Below are positions 1 through 7,129 of a DNA stretch of 11,101 bases, in pieces. The stretch is taken from NCBI GenBank assembly GCA_025465405.1, contig JAODNL010000172.1:1-11101 (forward strand), read 5' to 3'. Numbering within the stretch: the stretch's first letter is position 1; each line of letters begins with the position of its first letter. Origin of the DNA: Pseudonocardiales bacterium. GTDB lineage: Bacteria; Actinomycetota; Actinomycetes; Mycobacteriales; Jatrophihabitantaceae. The position numbers and the translations under genes are program-made. A model generated the notes under the pieces. The model ran no database searches and was not told the DNA's origin. It saw only the letters and a program-made list of their open reading frames with translations.

Positions 1-1
1 G

Positions 2-625
2 CAGAGCCTGCTCACCGCGGTGCAGTCGTCGATGTACATGGACTCCGGACTCGATCCGCTGTCTCTCGCCCGCCAGATGGAGAACCTGTCCGCCGACAAT
101 ATTGTCGGCCAGACGATGCCCACGGACGGCTTCGGCACCTCGGACACCGGTTCGAGCATCCTCAAGGTGTCGCCTTCCGAGGTGAAGGCGTTCTTCAACA
201 AGCTGATCGGCAGCGGCGACACGAAGCTCAGCACAGCGAAGACCGTGGCCCCGTCGAGCATGACCGTGGACGTGATGAACGCCGGCAGCGGTGTCAACGG
301 CACGGCCCACCAGAACTCCGTACTGCTCCAGCAACAGGGCTTCCACATCGGCGCCGTCGGTGACAGCACGACGACGAGCACCTCGACGACGATCGAGTAC
401 CCCGACGGCATGCAATCGCAGGCCAAGACGCTCGCCGCCTACGTTCCCGGCGCGGTACTGCAGCAGGTTGCAGGGGTCTCACACGTCAGGCTGCTGCTCG
501 GCTCCGACGGGCTCAACGCCAAGGCCAAGGCCGCGACGACGACACCGACGAGCCCGACGGCACCCAAGACCAGCGCGACGAGCACACCCAAGCCGAAGGC
601 GATCGACTCGGGCTGCATCAATTGA
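2..625 (+). CDS. LytR-CpsA-Psr (LCP) family protein, C-terminal part
   Basis: This is the 3' end of a gene that begins upstream of the window; the reading frame is open from base 2. LCP proteins are membrane-anchored, extracytoplasmic phosphotransferases that attach lipid-linked glycopolymers (arabinogalactan or teichoic-acid-like polymers) to peptidoglycan. The first ~60 residues look like the end of the LCP catalytic domain. A LytR_C domain follows, seen in the run 'VDVMNAGSGVNGTA', then 'GFHIGAVGD', an 'IEYPDG' strand and 'VRLLLGSDG'. A Thr/Pro/Ala/Lys-rich low-complexity linker (about 530-600) leads to a 'GCIN' end, a Cys-containing tail common in actinobacterial LCP proteins. The catalytic Arg/Asp residues are outside the window, so activity cannot be judged. 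Its stop overlaps the start of the next gene, which suggests coupled translation. The family call is firm; which polymer it handles is unknown. Confidence 0.88.
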   Translation, partial: QSLLTAVQSSMYMDSGLDPLSLARQMENLSADNIVGQTMPTDGFGTSDTGSSILKVSPSEVKAFFNKLIGSGDTKLSTAKTVAPSSMTVDVMNAGSGVNGTAHQNSVLLQQQGFHIGAVGDSTTTSTSTTIEYPDGMQSQAKTLAAYVPGAVLQQVAGVSHVRLLLGSDGLNAKAKAATTTPTSPTAPKTSATSTPKPKAIDSGCIN

Positions 626-1338
626 CCACACCTGAGCAGCTGTTCGCGGACCTGCTCGCCGCCGAACCCGGCCGGCCGTTCGTCACGTTCTACGACGAGA
701 CCACCGGTGAGCGCACAGAGTTGTCGGCCAGGTCGCTGGGCAACTGGGTCGCCAAGACGCACCACCTCATCGGAGACGAGCTCGGGCTGGGCCCCGGCGA
801 CAGCGCACTGATCGCCCTGCCGGCGCATTGGATCTCGGTGCCGGCTGTGCTCGGCAGCCTCACGGCGGGGCTCGCGCTCACGGCTACGGGTTCGAGCGCC
901 GAGGTCGCATTCGTCTCACCGGCGACTGTCCCGGCCGCATCCGGCGTGCCCGACGTCTACGCCGTAGCGCCCGACTCCGCGGCGCTCGGATTCCGCGGCG
1001 GCGCTCCGGACGGCACGTCTGACTATGTCAGCGCGGTCCGACCGCAGCCCGATGCGTGGCCGGGCGTCCGGTTCGCGGCCGGAGCGGAAGACCCGTGTCT
1101 CGACGGACGGTCGCGGGCCGAAGTCGTCGACCTGGCACGGGAGCGGGCCGCGGATCTCGGCCTGGCCCCGGGTGCACGGGTGCTGTCGACACGCGACTGG
1201 AGTGGGCCGGACGACTGGGTGGACACGCTGCTCGCGCCGCTGGCCGTGGGCGGCTCGGTCGTCTACGTGCGCGGTGGTGCCGACTCCGCCGTGCTCGACC
1301 GGCGCGCGTCGCAGGAGCGCGTGACGAATCGGGTCTGA
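622..1338 (+). CDS. TIGR03089 family protein (AMP-ligase-like N-terminal fragment)
   Basis: The 238-residue protein begins 'MTTPEQLFADLL' and matches what I know of TIGR03089, an actinobacterial family of about 230-250 residues often found next to LCP genes. It resembles only the N-terminal part of adenylate-forming (ANL) enzymes: a 'RPFVTFYDETTGERTELSARSLGNWVAK' type opening (residues ~18-45), then 'LGLGPGDSALIALPAHW' and a small Ala/Gly-rich segment. The signature ATP-binding P-loop of ANL enzymes (SGTTGxPK) is absent, and so is the C-terminal lid, so it is unlikely to adenylate on its own; its function is not known. The start is TTG at 622, overlapping the upstream TGA by two bases. No Shine-Dalgarno sequence is visible, so re-initiation after the LCP gene is likely. 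No other in-frame start keeps the conserved N-terminus. Confidence 0.82.
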   Translation: MTTPEQLFADLLAAEPGRPFVTFYDETTGERTELSARSLGNWVAKTHHLIGDELGLGPGDSALIALPAHWISVPAVLGSLTAGLALTATGSSAEVAFVSPATVPAASGVPDVYAVAPDSAALGFRGGAPDGTSDYVSAVRPQPDAWPGVRFAAGAEDPCLDGRSRAEVVDLARERAADLGLAPGARVLSTRDWSGPDDWVDTLLAPLAVGGSVVYVRGGADSAVLDRRASQERVTNRV

Positions 1339-1339
1339 C

Positions 1340-1363
1340 GCCGCCGGTCAGCGACCCGGCGGC
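1340..1363. terminator. Hairpin between convergent genes, probable bidirectional terminator
   Basis: GCCGCCGG (1340-1347) and CCGGCGGC (1356-1363) form a perfect 8-bp GC stem around an 8-nt loop. The loop contains the stop codon of the minus-strand gene, and the stem starts 2 bp after the plus-strand stop. There is no T-run on either side, which is usual for actinobacterial terminators. Its place between two convergent genes supports a role on both strands. Confidence 0.6.
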
Positions 1364-3447
1364 ACCGGGTGGGCCAGCCCAGCCGCGTCCACTGTGGACA
1401 GGAACATCGCGTAGGTCTGGGTGTCCGGCTCGCGCGGCGCGACGTTGATCTGGGTGGGCCACCTCTGCACCGTCACTACGGAGAAGGGCGCGACCGGGGC
1501 TGGCGTCGCGTAACGCGTGGTGCGCGCGTTGTCCTGGCTGAGTACGTAGAGCACCCGGCCGTGCGCCGCGACCGACCGGCGCATGTCGGCGAGCTGGACT
1601 GGGGTCGCGCCGACCAGCCCGATCGTCGGGACGTTGCAGTAGCTGCGCAGGGTCTGCCCGTAGCCGAAGATCGCTTGTGGATCGACTTCGACCACCGCCC
1701 CGCGAGGGCCGATCGCCGAACACAGCGCGTTCACCTGGGTCAGCTGGGGCACCTCGTCGCGAACGTGTCGCATGGGCCACATCGTCGCGGCCGGGAACCC
1801 GAGCAGAACCGCGGCGAGGACGATCACCGCGGACCGGGCCACCACGCGAAGTCGCTGCCATCGCCATAAGGCCTGCAAACCAGCCGACGCGGCGACGAGG
1901 AGCAGCGGCAGTACCACCGGCACGTAGCGGCGCATCGCCCACGGCTGGTCCGGAGCCACCTGGCAGTTCCACAGATACAGCGCGGACAGCGAGAAGCCCA
2001 TGGCGAGCACCCCGACGAGCGAGTAAGCCCGCCGGCGGACCACGTCGCCGACGAGGACGATGTAGCCGGCGACGGCGAGCACCACCGTCGGCCAGCCGAC
2101 GTAGAGCGCCAACCAGTGCACGCTCTGCTCTTCGTAGGTTCGGGTGCCATCGACGGTGGCGCCCCACCGGGCCTGCATGTTCTCCAGGTCGATCCGACGA
2201 GGCCCGCGAGTGGCCTGCCATAGGGGCCGGCTCGCCAGGAACGCGAACGCGAGCACGACGACGGCACTTACCGCGACGGCGATTCTCTGGCGCACTCGCG
2301 CTGCGGTAAGCCACGTGCGTACGCGCGGCAGCCACGCCAGCCACACGAGCACGGGCGCGATCAGAAGCAGGGCACCGAGGGCCGTCAGCAGCAGCGTGAT
2401 GTTGTGATGCTGCGAGTCGAAATACTGGCGGGCCAGGTGCGTGAGGTCCAGCCACCCCAGCAGCGTCGGGACGGCCGCGCCCACCAGTAGCGCGAGGGCG
2501 CGCCCACTCGCCGCGCGACGCTGCCCGACGGGTGCAAGGGCGGCGACCACGATCGCGGCGAACACGAGCGCCAGCAGTGCGGCGTAGCTGTCGATCCTGG
2601 CCATGGCACTGCTGCCACCCACGAGCCCGGCAAGTGCGAAGTCCGCGATCCGGCGCGATGCGAACGCGCGATGTACCAGCGCCAGCGAACCCATCAGGAA
2701 CAGCATGGTCAGCGGTTCACTGAAGGCGTCCCGGCTGACGTACACCAACGGCATGCTCACCGCGAAGGCCGTCATCGCCAGCAACGCGAGCGGCGCGGCA
2801 ACCACGCGCCGGGCCACGCCGAAGAACACGTACAGCGCGAGTGCGGCGAGCACAGTGTTGGTACCGAAGATCGCGCCGGTGCCGAAGACCGAACCGGCCA
2901 GCGCGAGCAGGGCTGACAGCAGGTGATTTCCCTGGCCGTTGAGGACGTCTCCGGACACCTGCGCGTACGAGCCGCTCGCGATCTCGGCGCCGGGCGGCGA
3001 GCCGAAGATCTCCGGATGAGTGTGAATCTGGAGCGATGCGTGATCGACCAGCCATCGGCCGGTGATCGTGTACGTCGCCGGGTCGCGCGTCGCGTAGACG
3101 TCCTGCGCCGTGTAGCGAATGTTGTATGCCAGCCAGGCGACCGCGACGGCTATCGCCGCGAGCGTGCACGCAACGTCCAGCCGCGACACCCGTCCGGTCG
3201 GCACGCCGCAGCACCACACGGCGACGAGCGCACCCAGGCACCCGAGCGGTATCGCGAGCGGCGCAGTGAAGTGGCCCAGAAGCAGCAGCACCATCGGCCC
3301 GATGCAGAATCCCGCGACCGCGGACGCAATCGATTCGGGTGTGGCCACCGTGGCGCGCGCGAGCCAGGTCCGATCCTGCACCTCGGGCGGCGGGTCGAGT
3401 GTGTCGAGCACGGGTGCGCCGACGCCGCGTTGTGCGGCTCGCGGCAT
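1348..3447 (-). CDS. Polytopic membrane protein, GT-C glycosyltransferase-like
   Basis: A protein of about 699 residues with roughly 13-15 hydrophobic segments and a C-terminal part of ~130 residues without membrane segments, probably outside the cell. After the third segment there is a polar loop with 'DVYATRDPATYTITGRWL' and a His-rich 'IHTHPEIFG'. Further on comes 'VSRDAFSEPLTMLFL'. An acidic first external loop followed by many helices is typical of GT-C enzymes that move sugars from polyprenyl-phosphate donors to envelope polymers; this is a fold-level inference, and no specific family is recognised. ATG at 3447 is preferred because AGGAGGG lies 3 nt upstream (3451-3457); GTG at 3468 would add 7 residues but has a poorer site. 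It converges on the TIGR03089 gene and diverges from scoA. The neighbouring LCP gene makes an envelope role plausible but does not prove one. Confidence 0.72.
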   Translation of the reverse strand: MPRAAQRGVGAPVLDTLDPPPEVQDRTWLARATVATPESIASAVAGFCIGPMVLLLLGHFTAPLAIPLGCLGALVAVWCCGVPTGRVSRLDVACTLAAIAVAVAWLAYNIRYTAQDVYATRDPATYTITGRWLVDHASLQIHTHPEIFGSPPGAEIASGSYAQVSGDVLNGQGNHLLSALLALAGSVFGTGAIFGTNTVLAALALYVFFGVARRVVAAPLALLAMTAFAVSMPLVYVSRDAFSEPLTMLFLMGSLALVHRAFASRRIADFALAGLVGGSSAMARIDSYAALLALVFAAIVVAALAPVGQRRAASGRALALLVGAAVPTLLGWLDLTHLARQYFDSQHHNITLLLTALGALLLIAPVLVWLAWLPRVRTWLTAARVRQRIAVAVSAVVVLAFAFLASRPLWQATRGPRRIDLENMQARWGATVDGTRTYEEQSVHWLALYVGWPTVVLAVAGYIVLVGDVVRRRAYSLVGVLAMGFSLSALYLWNCQVAPDQPWAMRRYVPVVLPLLLVAASAGLQALWRWQRLRVVARSAVIVLAAVLLGFPAATMWPMRHVRDEVPQLTQVNALCSAIGPRGAVVEVDPQAIFGYGQTLRSYCNVPTIGLVGATPVQLADMRRSVAAHGRVLYVLSQDNARTTRYATPAPVAPFSVVTVQRWPTQINVAPREPDTQTYAMFLSTVDAAGLAHPVPPGR

Positions 3448-3450
3448 CTG

Positions 3451-3457
3451 CCCTCCT
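3451..3457 (-). promoter_or_regulatory. Ribosome binding site deciding the start of the membrane protein
   Basis: On the minus strand this reads AGGAGGG, with 3 nt to the ATG at 3447-3445. It is the reason for choosing that ATG over the GTG at 3468. Confidence 0.6.
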
Positions 3458-3492
3458 GCCCGGCTCACCGGCGCGTCCGCCGACGGCCACTG

Positions 3493-3498
3493 AGCCTA
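3493..3498 (-). promoter_or_regulatory. Candidate -10 box for the membrane protein gene
   Basis: The minus strand reads TAGGCT, which fits the actinobacterial TANNNT -10 pattern, 45 bp upstream of the ATG. An 18-bp spacer upstream leads to GGGACC, which shares three of six bases with TTGACA. The match is weak and rests on position and the -10 only. Confidence 0.3.
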
Positions 3499-3508
3499 CG
3501 AAAATGAC

Positions 3509-3524
3509 CTGGGTATGGTCCCAG
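3509..3524. promoter_or_regulatory. Inverted repeat, candidate operator over the scoA promoter
   Basis: CTGGG and CCCAG are perfect inverted arms around the 6 bp TATGGT, which itself fits a plus-strand -10 box (TANNNT). It lies 40 bp before the scoA start, in the region shared with the divergent membrane-protein gene. A repressor bound here could block scoA transcription; no regulator gene is adjacent. Confidence 0.35.
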
Positions 3525-3534
3525 AGTCCCAGCA

Positions 3535-3545
3535 TGACAATGTCA
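3535..3545. promoter_or_regulatory. Perfect palindrome TGACA-A-TGTCA, candidate operator
   Basis: An 11-bp palindrome with a single central base, 18 bp upstream of the scoA ATG and just before its ribosome binding site (GGAGGG, 3555-3560). The size suits a dimeric helix-turn-helix repressor. It is a second, different palindrome from the one at 3509-3524; function is inferred from position only. Confidence 0.35.
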
Positions 3546-3563
3546 GCGTGCCCTGGAGGGCGG

Positions 3564-4331
3564 ATGGATAAGACGTTCGAGTCAGCCGCGGCGGCGGTTG
3601 CCGACATTCCCGACGGCGTATCGCTGGCGGTCGGCGGGTTCGGCTTGTCCGGTGTCCCGCTCGGGCTGATCGGCGCGTTGCTGCAGCAGGGCACGACGGA
3701 TCTGGAGACGGTCTCGAACAATTGCGGTGTCGACGGTGCGGGCCTGGGGTTGTTGCTGATGGCCGGGCGGATCCGGCGCACGGTCGGCTCGTACGTCGGC
3801 GAGAACCGCGAGTTCGCGCGCCAGTACCTGGCCGGCGAGCTGGAGCTGGAGTTGTGCCCGCAGGGCACCCTGGCCGAGCGGTTACGGGCCGGTGGTTGCG
3901 GGATCCCGGCGTTCTACACGCCGGCGGGCGTAGGGACGCTCGTTGCCGAGGGGGGCCTGCCCTGGCGTTACGACGCGTCGGGCGCGGTGGCGGTCGCGTC
4001 CCCGCCGAAGGAGGTGCGCCGGTTCGGCGACCAGGACTACGTGCTCGAGGAGGGCATCGTGACCGACTTCGCGCTGGTCCGCGCGGCGCGCGGCGACCGC
4101 CACGGCAACCTGACGTATGCGGCGTCGGCGCGCAACTTCAACCCGTTGTGCGCCATGGCCGGGCGGATCACGATCGCCGAGGTCGAGGAGCTCGTCGAGC
4201 CCGGCGAGCTGGATCCGGAGCAGGTCGACACGCCCGGCGTGTTCGTGCAGCGGGTCGTCGAGGTGGGTGTGGCCGGCAAGCTGATCGAGAAGCACACCAC
4301 CCGTGCCCGGACCGGCGCGGACGCGTTATGA
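3564..4331 (+). CDS. scoA: 3-oxoacid CoA-transferase subunit A
   Basis: This 255-residue protein is the alpha subunit of a succinyl-CoA:3-oxoacid CoA-transferase, a soluble heteromer that moves CoA between succinyl-CoA and acetoacetate or a similar 3-oxoacid. The glycine-rich 'GGFGLSGVP' (residues 24-32) is the subunit A signature and helps form the CoA/oxyanion site. 'ETVSNNCG', 'SYVGENREFARQ', 'PQGTLAERLRAG', 'PAFYTPAGVGT' and 'ERGDRHGN'-like segments follow in the family order, and the protein closely resembles mycobacterial ScoA in order and length. ATG at 3564 has GGAGGG 3 nt upstream; the longer open frame to 3339 runs through the promoter and is not coding. It overlaps scoB by 4 bp (ATGA), which fits equal production of the two subunits. 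A 3-oxoadipate (PcaI-type) substrate is possible, but no pca genes are nearby. Confidence 0.93.
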   Translation: MDKTFESAAAAVADIPDGVSLAVGGFGLSGVPLGLIGALLQQGTTDLETVSNNCGVDGAGLGLLLMAGRIRRTVGSYVGENREFARQYLAGELELELCPQGTLAERLRAGGCGIPAFYTPAGVGTLVAEGGLPWRYDASGAVAVASPPKEVRRFGDQDYVLEEGIVTDFALVRAARGDRHGNLTYAASARNFNPLCAMAGRITIAEVEELVEPGELDPEQVDTPGVFVQRVVEVGVAGKLIEKHTTRARTGADAL

Positions 4332-4999
4332 CGCTGACCAGGACACAGCTTGCCGCGCGAGTAGCCGCGGAACTGACCGACGGCCAGTACGTCAATCTCG
4401 GGATCGGGTTGCCGACGCTGGTGCCGAACTACGTCGCGCCGGGCGTGCATGTGGTGCTGCAGTCGGAGAACGGCATCCTCGGCGTCGGGCCATACCCGTA
4501 CGACGGCGAGGAGAACCCCGATCTGATCAATGCCGGGAAGGAGACGGTGACGATCCTGCCCGGTGCGTCCTTCTTCGACTCGGCGACCTCGTTCGGGATG
4601 ATCCGCGGCGGTCACATCGACGTCGCCGTGCTCGGCGCGATGCAGGTCTCGGTCCGTGGCGACCTGGCGAACTGGACGATCCCGGGAAAGATGATCAAGG
4701 GCATGGGCGGGGCGATGGACCTCGTGCACGGCGCCAAGCGGGTCATCGTGATGATGGAACACTCCGCCAGGGACGGCGCCCCCAAGATCGTCAACCGGTG
4801 TTCGTTGCCGCTGACCGGAGCCGCCTGCGTGCAGCAGATCGTCACGGATCTCGCGGTGATCGACGTGACGTCGTCCGGCCTGATGCTGCGCGAGCTCGCG
4901 CCCGGTGCGACGGTGGCCGAAGTCCGCGCGGTCACCGAGCCGCCCCTCGTCGAGGCGCACGACCTGCGGGAGATGGAGATTCCGGCCGACGCGTCATAG
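4328..4999 (+). CDS. scoB: 3-oxoacid CoA-transferase subunit B
   Basis: The 223-residue beta subunit carries the catalytic residue. The motif 'LQSENGILG' is present, with Glu47 as the glutamate that forms the covalent CoA thioester intermediate in this family. 'NLGIGLPTLVPNY' (residues ~23-35) and 'GGHIDVAVLGAMQVS' are also typical, and the end '...REMEIPA' lies at the usual length for bacterial ScoB. ATG at 4328 overlaps the scoA stop by 4 bp, so translation is probably coupled and no separate ribosome binding site is needed. With scoA it should form an A2B2-type enzyme for ketone-body or 3-oxoacid activation or breakdown. All key residues I can check are intact. Confidence 0.94.
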   Translation: MTLTRTQLAARVAAELTDGQYVNLGIGLPTLVPNYVAPGVHVVLQSENGILGVGPYPYDGEENPDLINAGKETVTILPGASFFDSATSFGMIRGGHIDVAVLGAMQVSVRGDLANWTIPGKMIKGMGGAMDLVHGAKRVIVMMEHSARDGAPKIVNRCSLPLTGAACVQQIVTDLAVIDVTSSGLMLRELAPGATVAEVRAVTEPPLVEAHDLREMEIPADAS

Positions 5000-5069
5000 T
5001 TCATCCCTATGCCTGGCTGAGGCGGAACGCGGGTACTGCACCACCGTCCTGAGCAGCACCGTTGATGGC

Positions 5070-6095
5070 GTGACCCTTGTCGTTACCGAGCCGAGCCAGG
5101 CCGAGGGGGCCGCGGCTCGCGCTCCTGGCCTCGCCGTCGCGGTCGTGCTCGCCGTCGTGGCGACCGTGTTCGGCCGGGTCGTGCCGCTGATCGGGGCGCC
5201 GGTCCTCGGGATCGTGCTGGGCGTGGCGCTGAGCCGGCGGCTGGGCACCCGGGCCCGGTTGCGGCCCGGCATCGCATTCGCCTCGACGACCATCCTGCAG
5301 CTGGCCGTCGTCGTGCTCGGTTCGCAGTTGTCGTTGCGCCAGGTCGTCCACGTGGGCGCCGGTTCGCTGCCGGTGATGATCGGCACCCTGCTCGCCTGCC
5401 TTGCGCTGGCGTACCTGGTCGGACGACGGCTCGGGATCGGCCGCGACCTGCGCACCCTCATCGGCGTCGGGACCGCCATCTGCGGCGCGTCCGCGATAGC
5501 GGCCGTCAGCCCGGTCATCCGCGCCAAGAGCAGCGATGTCGCCTACGCGATCTCGACGATCTTCCTGTTCAACATCGCGGCCGTGCTGAGCTTTCCCGCC
5601 GTTGGCCACCTGCTCGGGCTCGGCCAGCATGCGTTCGGCCTGTTCGCCGGGACGGCCGTCAACGACACGTCGTCGGTCGTCGCCGCGGCCACGAGCTACG
5701 GCACGCAGGCCGGCGACTACGCAGTGGTCGTCAAGCTCACCCGGACACTGATGATCATCCCAATCTGCCTGGCTCTCGCCGCGGTGACCCGCCGTCGCGA
5801 CGGCGCGCCGAGTCAGGGCGCGGTACGCCTGGTGACCCGGTTGATCCCTTGGTTTCTGGTCGGCTTTCTGCTCGTGGCCGCCGCCAACACCGCTGGACTG
5901 GTACCCGCGGCGAGCCACGCCGGCCTCCGGACGACGTCGGTGTTCCTGATCACGGTGGCACTGTCCGGAATCGGCCTGTCGACGGACCTCGCCGGGCTAC
6001 GCCGCGCCGGCCCCCGGCCGGTGCTGCTCGGCCTGGTGCTCTGGATCGCCGTCGCCGCGACCAGCCTGATGCTGCAGACGCTCGCTACGGCATAG
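5070..6095 (+). CDS. YeiH / UPF0324 family putative sulfur-anion exporter
   Basis: A 341-residue integral membrane protein with about 9-11 hydrophobic segments. Family features are 'LGIVLGVAL', 'QLAVVVLGSQLS', the conserved 'GVGTAICGASAIAAVSPVI' stretch (around residues 128-150), 'GTAVNDTSSVVAAA' and 'KLTRTLMIIP'. This is the UPF0324 (YeiH/TauZ) pattern, a family proposed to export sulfate or sulfite; the substrate has not been firmly shown for most members. The start chosen is GTG 5070: it is the first start codon in frame after scoB ends at 4999, gives the usual family length, and an extension upstream would run into scoB. No clear ribosome binding site is seen. A LysR gene follows after 9 bp, matching the yeiH-yeiE association of enteric bacteria. 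It might be co-transcribed with scoAB, but the 70-bp gap leaves this open. Confidence 0.86.
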   Translation: MTLVVTEPSQAEGAAARAPGLAVAVVLAVVATVFGRVVPLIGAPVLGIVLGVALSRRLGTRARLRPGIAFASTTILQLAVVVLGSQLSLRQVVHVGAGSLPVMIGTLLACLALAYLVGRRLGIGRDLRTLIGVGTAICGASAIAAVSPVIRAKSSDVAYAISTIFLFNIAAVLSFPAVGHLLGLGQHAFGLFAGTAVNDTSSVVAAATSYGTQAGDYAVVVKLTRTLMIIPICLALAAVTRRRDGAPSQGAVRLVTRLIPWFLVGFLLVAAANTAGLVPAASHAGLRTTSVFLITVALSGIGLSTDLAGLRRAGPRPVLLGLVLWIAVAATSLMLQTLATA

Positions 6096-6104
6096 TCGGC
6101 CGCG

Positions 6105-7025
6105 ATGCCGTTGCCGACCTGGACTCCTGACCTGCCCGCGCTCGACCTGCTGCTATCGGTCGCGGAGCTGGGCAGTGTCGGGCGGGCCGCCAAGGCCCAC
6201 CGCGTCAGTCAGCCCAGCGCCAGCGCCCGCCTGGCGCGGCTGGAGCGGCAACTCGGGGTGAGCCTGCTCGTGCGCGGTGCCCGTGGCAGCACCCTCACGC
6301 CCGCGGGCGAGGCGGTCGTGGCGTGGGCGCGTGCGGTCGTCGACGAGGCGCGGGCGCTGACCGACGGCGTGCTCGCCCTGCGGGCCGACCGCGGCGCCCG
6401 GCTGCGGATCGCGGCCAGCCTCACCATCGCCGAATACCTCATGCCGCTGTGGCTGCTCGCCCTGAGGCGCGCGAACCCCGATCTCGAAGTTGCCGTCACC
6501 GTCGAGAACAGCCACGACGTCTCTGACCGGGTCCGGTCCGGCACCGCCGATGTCGGGTTCATCGAGACGCCGACGGTGCCGCCCGGCCTCAGTGCGCGCC
6601 AGGTCGGCGAGGACCGGCTCGCGCTGGCCGTTGCCCACGACTACCCGCTCGCGGCTCGGGCCCGCGGCATCCGCGCCCGCGACCTCCTCGACCAGCCGCT
6701 GTTGCTGCGCGAGCCCGGGTCCGGGACGCGCGACACCTTCCTTGCCGCGCTCACCGCGACCCTCGGCGGCCGCGAGCCGGCGCTGCCGTATGCGACCGAA
6801 CTCGGCTCGACGACGACGATCGTCGCGACCGCGCTGGCCGGCGGCGGGATCGCGGTCGTGAGCGCGCGAGCCGTCTCGACCGAGCTGGACGACGGGCGGC
6901 TCGTCGAGCTCGCCGTGGCGGCCCTGCAGCTGACCCGACCGCTGCATGCGGTGTGGCTCGGGCAGCGTCCGACGGGACTGGCGTTCGAGCTGATGTCCAT
7001 CGCCGCGCAATCCAGGCCCCACTGA
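6105..7025 (+). CDS. LysR family transcriptional regulator
   Basis: A 306-residue regulator. The N-terminal winged helix-turn-helix spans about residues 10-70 ('LLLSVAELGSVGRAAKAHRV', 'SQPSASARLARLERQLGVSL', 'TLTPAGEAVV'), followed by a linker helix and a periplasmic-binding-like effector domain (about 92-300) with 'LRIAASLTIAEYLMPLWL', 'GTADVGFIE' and 'GGGIAVVSA'. These are normal LysR landmarks at normal length. ATG 6105 is 9 bp after the transporter stop with no clear ribosome binding site, so it is probably translated from the same message. LysR proteins usually regulate their neighbour, so the YeiH-like transporter is the likely target; enteric YeiE is the closest functional analogue by context. 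Here the two genes are in tandem instead of divergent, so the operator would be expected near 5000-5070 rather than between them. Confidence 0.9.
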   Translation: MPLPTWTPDLPALDLLLSVAELGSVGRAAKAHRVSQPSASARLARLERQLGVSLLVRGARGSTLTPAGEAVVAWARAVVDEARALTDGVLALRADRGARLRIAASLTIAEYLMPLWLLALRRANPDLEVAVTVENSHDVSDRVRSGTADVGFIETPTVPPGLSARQVGEDRLALAVAHDYPLAARARGIRARDLLDQPLLLREPGSGTRDTFLAALTATLGGREPALPYATELGSTTTIVATALAGGGIAVVSARAVSTELDDGRLVELAVAALQLTRPLHAVWLGQRPTGLAFELMSIAAQSRPH

Positions 7026-7061
7026 TCAAGACCAGCCCGGTCGACCATCGCCGGAGACCCG

Positions 7062-7073
7062 TCTCTTGAGAGA
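7062..7073. promoter_or_regulatory. Short palindrome upstream of the DedA gene
   Basis: TCTCT and AGAGA flank TG, a perfect 5-bp inverted repeat in the 104-bp gap between the LysR gene and the DedA gene. It could be an operator or a weak hairpin at the end of the LysR transcript. I see no convincing promoter in the gap. Confidence 0.2.
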
Positions 7074-7129
7074 GGACGATCCGTCCGTCTCCGTGGAATC
7101 TCGCGCCGTGAACGGGGCATGCTGTCGGC

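Noticed and set aside
1028..2455. 475-codon open frame on the minus strand overlapping the membrane protein gene and TIGR03089 gene
   Set aside because: It is Arg/Pro/Ala-rich with no domain features, and lies in another frame of a gene with clear membrane segments; typical of high-GC DNA.
2717..3868. 383-codon minus-strand open frame across the scoA promoter
   Set aside because: It runs through the divergent control region and into scoA on the opposite strand, with low-complexity content; a shadow of real genes.
4905..5069. Upstream extension of the YeiH-like protein into scoB
   Set aside because: The added residues are Arg/Ser-rich and read scoB out of frame; the family length is met from GTG 5070.
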